Of a stretch of DNA of 64,000 nucleotides, positions 8,203-13,808 are shown one piece after another. A program made the translations under genes and the position numbers. This DNA is from an uncultured Pseudoflavonifractor sp. (GTDB taxonomy: Bacteria; Bacillota; Clostridia; Oscillospirales; Oscillospiraceae): assembly GCA_947577065.1 (NCBI GenBank), contig CANPTT010000003.1, positions 1 to 64,000 on the forward strand, read 5' to 3'. The notes under the pieces were generated by a model. That model was not told the DNA's origin. It did not search any database and saw nothing but the letters and a program-made list of their open reading frames with translations. Every line of letters starts with the position of its first letter. Position 1 is the first letter of the stretch.

Positions 8203-8506
8203 AGGTTCTCGATATGATTCGGCAGAATCTCGCTCGCATCTTATTTGGGATCTTTTGGCCTTCATAGGAAGAGATAATCAACGATACTCCTTACTGCCCA
8301 ATAAGATGCTGATTGAGATTGTTTCCGAACAGATGATGTGCTGGTAGCAACCCTGACTCTTTGCTACCAGTTTTGAAGCGAGCGACTCACTCTCTGTCAA
8401 AATCATGCATAGCAAACCTCCTCGGGAAGGGAATAATCCTGGAGAACGCAAATGTTGGTGGCAGATGACTCCTATCTCAAAAGGGTATGGTGGAATGAAT
8501 GGACAA
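8203..8506. other. Intergenic stretch: short hairpin and tiny ORF behind a strong RBS
   Basis: No normal gene is seen here. Two features stand out. CTGGTAGCAA (8341-8350) and TTGCTACCAG (8361-8370) form a perfect 10-bp inverted repeat. On the minus strand an excellent Shine-Dalgarno (GAGGAGGT) precedes an ATG at 8410 whose frame stops after seven codons (8387-8410, MHDFDRE). It could be a leader peptide before the hairpin and the zinc-ribbon/macro genes, or the remnant of a truncated gene. Confidence 0.4.
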
Positions 8507-8785
8507 TCACTTCCGTGTATAAGTCGCAGACTTAGCGGCCTCCACTACCTTCACTCCAAAGGCCTTGAGCTTTTCAATGATCTCTTTGAGCTCACCGGGA
8601 TCAGAAGCCAGACGCTCCAGGTCTGCCAACATGACGGTGTCGATCCCGCCGGCAGCAGCCTTCTTGAGGAGAGCGGTAATGCCATCGGGGGTGGCCTTGT
8701 CCATGACCTCTCCAGCCACCTTGGACGCAATCTCCTTCATACCTTTTACCTGATCTTCAAAGCTCTTGTTCTTAGGATCTGTCAT
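8507..8785 (-). CDS. Small protein resembling part of a serine-resolvase catalytic domain
   Basis: The second half of this 92-residue protein (about residues 34-86, GITALLKKAAAGG, IDTVMLADLERLASDP, GELKEIIEKLKAFGVKVVEA) follows the serine resolvase core from the second strand to helix E. The N-terminal segment with the catalytic Tyr-x-Arg-x-Ser is missing and replaced by a charged helix. In the motif that is DRLxRD in resolvases it reads ERLASD, so the first arginine is kept and the second is Ser. It cannot cut DNA by the known mechanism; a partner or regulator role is possible. It lies 20 bp downstream of abiEii and may be on its transcript. Confidence 0.65.
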   Translation of the reverse strand: MTDPKNKSFEDQVKGMKEIASKVAGEVMDKATPDGITALLKKAAAGGIDTVMLADLERLASDPGELKEIIEKLKAFGVKVVEAAKSATYTRK

Positions 8786-8805
8786 AATCTATTCCTCCAT
8801 CTTGT

Positions 8806-9816
8806 TTATTCTTGCGTGTCTTTTGCCAGGGCTTCATAGGCTTCTCGGTTTTCCTCGATGATCTTATCTGCAACTGAGAGGAGATGCTCTGTGCGCTTTT
8901 CCTCAGAGTCAAAGATGCCAAGGTCAATGATCTGCTGGATGGCCTTAATGGCCTCATCATAGGGCAGCGGATGATTCTGGAAGTAGTTGGTGATCGTGTC
9001 GTAGTCCTGCCTGTAGACGCCCTTGTCGAGGATCTCCTTCAGCAAAGAGGAGATGCTGACGCCGGGCTGGGCGGATGGGCAGATGGTCATCTTTGCCCGA
9101 TGCGCCCGTACTTCCTCCACGAGCGCACCGAATGCGTCATCCATGACCACCTTGGGCATGAGCATATAGATGTCATAGATGTGCCGGGAATGCCGCTTGA
9201 TCTGCCCCTCCAGATAGTAGTCACACAGGGCGAACACCTTATCAATCAGGGTCCGGTCCAGGGTCTGTACCGTCATTGTGAAGGGCTGGAGACAATACTC
9301 CTCGACGACTTCGGCATTCTCCCTCATGAGGAACTGATAGACCAGGCTGTCCACCGTCTTCTGCTCTGTCGGGAAGGCGATGGACCCAAGGGCGGTCTCA
9401 AGCATGACGCCAGCAGAAAGAGCCTCGGTGGGATAGCTGGCGAGAGGAGTGTAGGTGAAGGTATAACGATTATAGTCCCTGCGGCTCCGGGTATCCTTCC
9501 AGTCGGAGATGGGAAGTCCCAGTTCCTCGCTGATGCTGAGAATGATCTCGTTCTTAAGCCGCTTCCGCTGCCCCTGAGAGAGGTTTTCGGAGAAGGTGAT
9601 GTCGATATCCTCGGAGAACCTATCGATGGCGTGGTGGCACTTAGAAAGCGATGTGCCGCCCTTAAACACGCACGCCGGCGCACGTTCAGAAAGAAGCCTG
9701 AGGATCATGGTCACATAGTAGTCCTTCTCCACGATCGGGACTGGCTGTCCCAAAGCTGTGGCGGCGGACATCACTGCCTCTCGGAAGAGGTCTTTGTCTT
9801 CATGCAAATACATCAT
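8806..9816 (-). CDS. abiEii: AbiEii/AbiGii-family nucleotidyltransferase toxin
   Basis: This 336-residue protein has the nucleotidyltransferase signature of AbiEii toxins: FKGGTSLSK (GS motif), then RFSEDIDITF with the paired aspartates. Typical N-terminal (FREAVMSAATALG, IVEKDYYVTMILR) and middle (TLDRTLIDKVFALCDYY, RHIYDIYML) AbiEii blocks follow. Members modify tRNA or other targets by NTP transfer and block growth upon phage infection or antitoxin loss. Its start overlaps the end of the antitoxin gene by 17 bp, the usual layout of these type IV toxin-antitoxin systems, and it is transcribed from the promoter at 10,481-10,510. Confidence 0.9.
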   Translation of the reverse strand: MMYLHEDKDLFREAVMSAATALGQPVPIVEKDYYVTMILRLLSERAPACVFKGGTSLSKCHHAIDRFSEDIDITFSENLSQGQRKRLKNEIILSISEELGLPISDWKDTRSRRDYNRYTFTYTPLASYPTEALSAGVMLETALGSIAFPTEQKTVDSLVYQFLMRENAEVVEEYCLQPFTMTVQTLDRTLIDKVFALCDYYLEGQIKRHSRHIYDIYMLMPKVVMDDAFGALVEEVRAHRAKMTICPSAQPGVSISSLLKEILDKGVYRQDYDTITNYFQNHPLPYDEAIKAIQQIIDLGIFDSEEKRTEHLLSVADKIIEENREAYEALAKDTQE

Positions 9817-10423
9817 ATAACCTCAAGTCATAGAAGTTTTTATAGACTTTCTCGGGGAAGAGGGCGATATACCGGTCGATGTCCTGCTTGGTAATGCCGT
9901 AGGTCTTTGCAAGCTGCGCCAGCCGGGCAGAGACCTCCTCAAGACTGCCATCCACATACTCCTCATAATCCTTCAGAAAGTCAAGGAACTGAAGTACACG
10001 ACGGTTCTTGCCCGTCACTTCCGTCCGGGGACGCCGGAGGGCAATCTTCCGGCCAGCCAGAGAGACAACTCGGTAGTTCCCGCTGGCATAGTTTGAAACG
10101 ATCTCCATGGTGTAGGGAACCTGCGTGGTGAGGCCAAGCATATTGGAAAGCGTGAAGCCAGTATAATATCCATCGATCTTGCCGCCACGCTCAATATACT
10201 TGTAGCTGGCAACAACCTCGGGGGTGAGGCCTGTGCTGCCCTTGAGCCGAGACTCTGACGGCAGGTAGTAAACCCCATTATCAAAGCGCCTGAGCTTTCC
10301 TGTGTCACAGAGCTTTTTGAACATCGCCCGGAGCGTGTTGTCGTTTACAGAGGGGAGCTTGACATCTGTCAGAAAGATGGGCTCGTTGGGCTTGTAATTG
10401 GTCGTCAGATACTCATATAGCAT
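9800..10423 (-). CDS. abiEi: AbiEi-family antitoxin / transcriptional autorepressor
   Basis: The 207-residue protein has an N-terminal winged HTH (about 1-60; LPSVNDNTLRAMFKKLCDTG, RFDNGVYYLP) and an AbiEi C-terminal domain (GGKIDGYYTGFTLSNMLGLT, SNYASGNYRVVSLAGRKIAL, ending YDLRLYDVFA). AbiEi proteins neutralise AbiEii without tight protein contact and repress their own promoter by binding inverted repeats. The upstream 100 bp contain a near-consensus promoter and several copies of a TCTGTTG/CTGTTG element, consistent with autoregulation. It is the first gene of the pair; abiEii overlaps its end. Confidence 0.9.
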   Translation of the reverse strand: MLYEYLTTNYKPNEPIFLTDVKLPSVNDNTLRAMFKKLCDTGKLRRFDNGVYYLPSESRLKGSTGLTPEVVASYKYIERGGKIDGYYTGFTLSNMLGLTTQVPYTMEIVSNYASGNYRVVSLAGRKIALRRPRTEVTGKNRRVLQFLDFLKDYEEYVDGSLEEVSARLAQLAKTYGITKQDIDRYIALFPEKVYKNFYDLRLYDVFA

Positions 10424-10468
10424 AGAGGATCACCACCTAACAACAAAAGTGGACAGAGTAGGTCAAAT

Positions 10469-10519
10469 TCTGTTGTGTTGATTATAACATATGTGTACTG
10501 CTGTTGTCAACATCTGTTG
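10469..10519 (-). promoter_or_regulatory. abiE promoter with repeated operator-like motifs
   Basis: On the minus strand TTGACA (10,505-10,510) and TATAAT (10,481-10,486) are both perfect consensus boxes, 18 bp apart. TCTGTTG occurs at 10,469-10,475 and 10,513-10,519, with another CTGTTG at 10,501-10,506 that overlaps the -35 box. The repeats bracket the promoter as expected for an AbiEi operator. Confidence 0.75.
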
Positions 10520-10522
10520 AGC

Positions 10523-11023
10523 CTACTCAGCATCTTCCTCGCTGCCAACAGGTGGCTCTGAATCGGGAGCGGTCATAGCTGCAAGGAAGGCTATGTCGGT
10601 GTTGTCCTGGAGCAAGGTGATCACAGTATGCATACCGCCCAGGCATGATTCGAACTCGTGGACAAAGCGAGCATCCCGGGCAATCTCAGAAATACTCCTC
10701 ATGAGGATGGCGTCTGCTGCGTGGGAGAGGACTGCTTCCGCAGCAGTCTTGAGGCCGACACGGTCGGGATACTCCCAGGAGGATAGATCAAAGCTTAAGC
10801 CAACGATCTGGTAGTCATGCTCCTTGGCGTACTTGATCAAAGCGGCGAAGGGTGTGCCATTGGCCGAGGCCGGTAACTCAAGCTCTTTATCGTATTCGCT
10901 ACGAAGGGAAGAAAGAAGCGCATCGGGGTCAATGTCGTCCCCATACAGATCCTGTAGCTCTGCTCGTACACGATCTTCGGGAATTACTGCGCTGGATCTC
11001 CCATATAGCCAAACCCTTTTCAT
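10523..11023 (-). CDS. Single-domain serine-recombinase-like protein
   Basis: The 166-residue protein reads as a resolvase catalytic domain without a DNA-binding tail. MKRVWLYGRSS matches the Y-x-R-x-S active-site strand, LIKYAKEHDYQIVGLSFD the next beta-alpha-beta unit, DRVGLKTAAEAVLSHAADAILM the RPGL helix region, and SISEIARDARF the DLSRLGRD motif. The serine and the second arginine of the latter motif are kept, but the first arginine is Glu. I start it at 11,023 because AAGGAG lies 11 bp upstream. It may be inactive or a partner of another recombinase in the element, and it is the only other gene besides 8507-8785 with this fold remnant. Confidence 0.65.
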   Translation of the reverse strand: MKRVWLYGRSSAVIPEDRVRAELQDLYGDDIDPDALLSSLRSEYDKELELPASANGTPFAALIKYAKEHDYQIVGLSFDLSSWEYPDRVGLKTAAEAVLSHAADAILMRSISEIARDARFVHEFESCLGGMHTVITLLQDNTDIAFLAAMTAPDSEPPVGSEEDAE

Positions 11024-11057
11024 GGAGAATGCAACTCCTTCCAGACATATTTTACCA

Positions 11058-11279
11058 TTATTCTTTTGATCCGACAAGTCGAGACTCACGTTCTCTCCTC
11101 TCACGCAATGCCTCGGCTCGCCTCTGGACTTCATTCTCGACTGAGATGAGTTTTGTGCTCATCTTCCAGTACACCTCCTGGGAGATGACGCCTTCTTTGA
11201 GAAGGAATTTGTTGATGTGCTTCATGCAGGCGGTCTTATATACTTCAGACAGGATCGCCTTGTCTTCGTCATTCAGCAC
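11058..11279 (-). CDS. Small charged protein with SHOCT-like segment
   Basis: A 73-residue protein is assigned from the GTG at 11,279, which has AAGGAAAGGTGA just upstream and overlaps the stop of the preceding gene. The middle (INKFLLKEGVISQEVYWKMSTKLI) resembles a SHOCT oligomerisation motif, followed by a strongly charged coiled-coil-like tail (EVQRRAEALRERRERES). Function unknown. It belongs to a chain of overlapping small genes (11,953-12,270 through 11,058) that is probably one transcript on the minus strand. Confidence 0.55.
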   Translation of the reverse strand: MLNDEDKAILSEVYKTACMKHINKFLLKEGVISQEVYWKMSTKLISVENEVQRRAEALRERRERESRLVGSKE

Positions 11280-11622
11280 TGGACTCACCTTTCCTTCCGT
11301 CCGGGTCCAGGATGTAGTCATAGAGATCTCCGGGCTCTTTGAGACACCACTGCATCTTCCCATCGCTGGACCAGATCATGTAGTCCGGAGCCCCTTCATA
11401 AAGCCACCAGCTGATATAGTCGAACTGATCGTCCAGCGCCTCCTTCAGAATCGCCAAGAGGGCCTCATAGTACTTGTTGCCGGTGCCAAAGACATAGTGG
11501 CCATTGCCAACAAGCTGCAGGGCCTTCTCGAACTTCTCATTGATCTCACCCTGCTCCTGAATGAGCTTGAGCGCTTGGCAGAAGCATTCCTTTGAGATGC
11601 CGGGACACTTACTTTTTTCCAT
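11269..11622 (-). CDS. Hypothetical protein
   Basis: This 117-residue protein has a clear RBS (AAGGAGGATC) before its ATG at 11,622. It is acidic and helical at first (CPGISKECFCQALKLIQEQGEI), then aromatic-rich (YYEALLAILKEALDDQFDYISWWLYEG, YMIWSSDGKMQWCLKEPGDLYDYI). No known family was recognised. It overlaps the end of the gene before it by 14 bp and the start of the next one, so it is translated as part of a tightly packed operon of small element genes. Confidence 0.65.
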   Translation of the reverse strand: MEKSKCPGISKECFCQALKLIQEQGEINEKFEKALQLVGNGHYVFGTGNKYYEALLAILKEALDDQFDYISWWLYEGAPDYMIWSSDGKMQWCLKEPGDLYDYILDPDGRKGESSAE

Positions 11623-11956
11623 GATCCGATCCTCCTTGATCGCTTTCCGGGGTAATTTCAAAGGCCTCATAGAGTTCTGTGCGCAGATCATTTATCGACT
11701 CATCGATGATACGTTGGATGCGCACCTCCCGGGGCATTTGGAACCACTTGTTCTTAAATGCATTCTTTCTTTCCAGATAGGTATCCTTGTCAGTATCTCC
11801 GGATGCATACCAGTCATAGTCGTGGATGAGGTCAAACACATCCCAAATGAGCTCAGAGATCTCCCTGTCCTCAAAAACATTCCACGGCTGTCTGGCCATT
11901 CCAAAGATCTCATCCTTCAAGCTGGAATCCACATGGCAAAAGCGTCCACCACTCAT
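11609..11956 (-). CDS. Hypothetical protein
   Basis: A 115-residue soluble protein of unknown family starts at the ATG at 11,956, where AGGGAGGAG provides the RBS. It is acidic, helical and rich in Trp, Asp and Arg (DREISELIWDVFDLIHDYDWY, PREVRIQRIIDESINDL). Its ATG overlaps the stop of the start-less reading frame upstream (ATGA arrangement), and its end overlaps the next gene by 14 bp, which argues that all four reading frames here are genuine and coupled. Confidence 0.65.
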   Translation of the reverse strand: MSGGRFCHVDSSLKDEIFGMARQPWNVFEDREISELIWDVFDLIHDYDWYASGDTDKDTYLERKNAFKNKWFQMPREVRIQRIIDESINDLRTELYEAFEITPESDQGGSDHGKK

Positions 11957-12270
11957 TCTGACTCTCCTCCCTTTAGTTGAGGCAGGACGATCTCCTGCCA
12001 GGTGCATTTCTCTGCCAGCTTTTCCGGAGCATCATCAGGAAGGTTCATAAACGAGATCACATTCTGTCCGGGGAACCAGGTGCTGCAGTAGACGGGCACG
12101 ACACCCTCCGGAACGATTCCGATCAGTTCTTCGCCGGTGACACGCTGAGCCAGAATGTCGCCATCCTGGAGGAAAACTGGGAGGTTTTTTGACTTGAGGG
12201 CCAGGTAGATCTTGATGGTCTCAATCGTTCTCGATACCGCTGACCCTGCCAGGATGAGGCTATACCCCTC
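11953..12270 (-). pseudogene. Reading frame without a normal start codon, probably 5'-truncated gene
   Basis: An open frame of 105 codons runs from just after a TAA at 12,271-12,273 to a TGA that overlaps the next gene's ATG. It reads sensibly (LILAGSAVSRTIETIKIYLA, then LPVFLQDGDILAQRVTG, EELIGIVPEGVVPVYCST) but has no ATG, GTG or TTG in its first 50 codons. Either it starts at a rare codon such as the CTG at 12,252, or its 5' end was lost by recombination near 12,270. The next gene to the right is divergent and begins only 35 bp away, leaving little room for a promoter, which favours truncation. Confidence 0.6.
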
Positions 12271-12304
12271 TTAAGGGGAGCAAATAAGATTGGAGGAAAG
12301 TACA

Positions 12305-13228
12305 ATGGACAAGGAAGAGGCAAAAAGGATGCTCGATGAACTGCTGCAGGAAGCAGAACGATCGGAAAGGTGTTATACCCGGGAGGAAGTAGATGCCCAT
12401 ATCTGGGAACTGATGGCACCGGAAAACTTTGTGGTTCTCACCGGTGACACGCATGGCCGGTTTGAAAGGATCGTCCAGTTCACCAAGGAGCACGAACTGG
12501 AAAAGGGGAATACCCTCATCATTCTTGGCGATGCTGGGATAAACTTCCGGAGCGAAAAGGGAGACCGGCCCAACAAGGAACTGCTCGCCAGCCTACCGAT
12601 TACTCTCTTTTGCATCCATGGAAATCATGAAAAGCGGCCTGGCCCTAAGCTTGGGTATGTCCAGCAGGAGTATCGAGGTGGTAAGGTGTGGGTGCAGCCC
12701 GAGTACCCCAACATAGTCTTTGCGATCGATGGTGAGGTATATAACTTCTGTGGGTATGAATGTATCGTTATCGGTGGAGCCTACAGCATAGACAAGTACT
12801 ATAGGCTCTCCAAAGGTTGGTCATGGTTCCCGGATGAACAGCCTTCAGACGAAATCAAAGCAAAGGTTGAACGGGTTCTGGAAGAGAGGAACTGGAAAAT
12901 CGATGTGGTTCTGTCCCACACTGTGCCTTTGCGATATGAGCCGACTGAGGCATTTATTCCGGGGATCGATCAGAGCCAGGTGGACAAGTCCACTGAGGAA
13001 TGGCTTGGAGAGATCGAGAAGAAGCTTAAGTACGAGAGGTGGTACGCCGGCCACTACCATATTGAGAAGGTCATTGATAAATTGCGGATCATGTTCAATG
13101 ACTTCACGGTTATGCCCTCGCATCTGAATATCGAAGACGAGAAAGCATTTATTGAAAAGATGGAGAGGCAGGCCGAAATGGTAGAAGCCTTGGGCTTATT
13201 GAGGCAGGAAGCCGGCCCTGGTCAATGA
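12305..13228 (+). CDS. Calcineurin-like metallophosphoesterase
   Basis: The 307-residue enzyme carries the full two-metal phosphoesterase motif set: GDTHGRF, LGDAGINF, IHGNHEKRP, LSHTVP and YAGHYHIEK. A helical N-terminal extension of about 45 residues precedes the catalytic domain. It has no signal peptide, so it acts in the cytosol; the substrate (nucleotide, nucleic acid or phosphoprotein) cannot be told from sequence. The ATG at 12,305 has TTGGAGG before it. Related phosphoesterases are common cargo of mobile elements. It stands alone on the plus strand. Confidence 0.85.
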   Translation: MDKEEAKRMLDELLQEAERSERCYTREEVDAHIWELMAPENFVVLTGDTHGRFERIVQFTKEHELEKGNTLIILGDAGINFRSEKGDRPNKELLASLPITLFCIHGNHEKRPGPKLGYVQQEYRGGKVWVQPEYPNIVFAIDGEVYNFCGYECIVIGGAYSIDKYYRLSKGWSWFPDEQPSDEIKAKVERVLEERNWKIDVVLSHTVPLRYEPTEAFIPGIDQSQVDKSTEEWLGEIEKKLKYERWYAGHYHIEKVIDKLRIMFNDFTVMPSHLNIEDEKAFIEKMERQAEMVEALGLLRQEAGPGQ

Positions 13229-13431
13229 AATCTGGCACAAAAAAGTTCTCTTTGAAGGGTGGTCGATAGGTGGGGTTTTTCTACATTTATTATGTGGAAG
13301 GGCTCTTCAAAGCGTTTGAGAAAGGGGTTCACAGGGTCCACCACAATCTGCGGCAACTAATTATCTGGAATAATATGGTAATCTTTGGGTTATCATTTCG
13401 GATACAAGCGCTGCATTCTGAGGTGGGCTAC

Positions 13432-13680
13432 TTGAAAGTGATTATCGACCCGGATAAGAAGCTTTTTACCGTTTGGGTTACAAACGGGGAAAAAGAAGAT
13501 GATAAATTCCTGGAAAAAGCACGGAAGGATGCCAGTATTTTCAAAAAGGCAGGGTACCTTGTTGCCTTCTTTCATTCGGGCAATGAGGAACTGCTTGAAG
13601 CAGCAAGTGCCCTTGTATGCTCAAATTACAGGGAATTATGTGAGAAAGAACGGCAAATTGGTGCTGCGATCGAAGTATGA
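13432..13680 (+). CDS. Small conserved mobile-element protein upstream of the recombinase
   Basis: I assign the TTG at 13,432, with GAGGTGG five bases upstream, because the recognisable protein begins MKVIIDPDKKLFTVWVTNGEKED; the sequence before it looks non-coding. The 82 residues continue with a charged helix and YLVAFFHSGNEELLEAA. From memory, small proteins of this MKVxIDPDxKLFTVWVTN type occur near recombinase genes of Clostridial conjugative elements, but no function is known. A role in controlling excision is possible only by position. A terminator follows, then the recombinase gene. Confidence 0.6.
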   Translation: MKVIIDPDKKLFTVWVTNGEKEDDKFLEKARKDASIFKKAGYLVAFFHSGNEELLEAASALVCSNYRELCEKERQIGAAIEV

Positions 13681-13698
13681 CCCAATCAAAAAGGAGGA

Positions 13699-13738
13699 GG
13701 GAACTGGGATTATATCCCTCAGTTCCCTTCTTTTTTTT
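13699..13738 (+). terminator. Rho-independent terminator
   Basis: GGGAACTG pairs with CAGTTCCC (13,720-13,727), with GGAT/ATCC extending the stem inside, followed by a T-rich run. It isolates the recombinase gene from upstream transcription. Confidence 0.85.
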
Positions 13739-13808
13739 GTTGTTATTTTGATGCTTTCATAGTAAGTAATTGTAGAGGGGTTAGAACGAAGATAAAGGAG
13801 AGATTATC

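Noticed and set aside
13270..13431. N-terminal extension of the small protein upstream of the recombinase
   Set aside because: The extension reads as non-conserved sequence, and a good RBS supports the TTG at 13,432.
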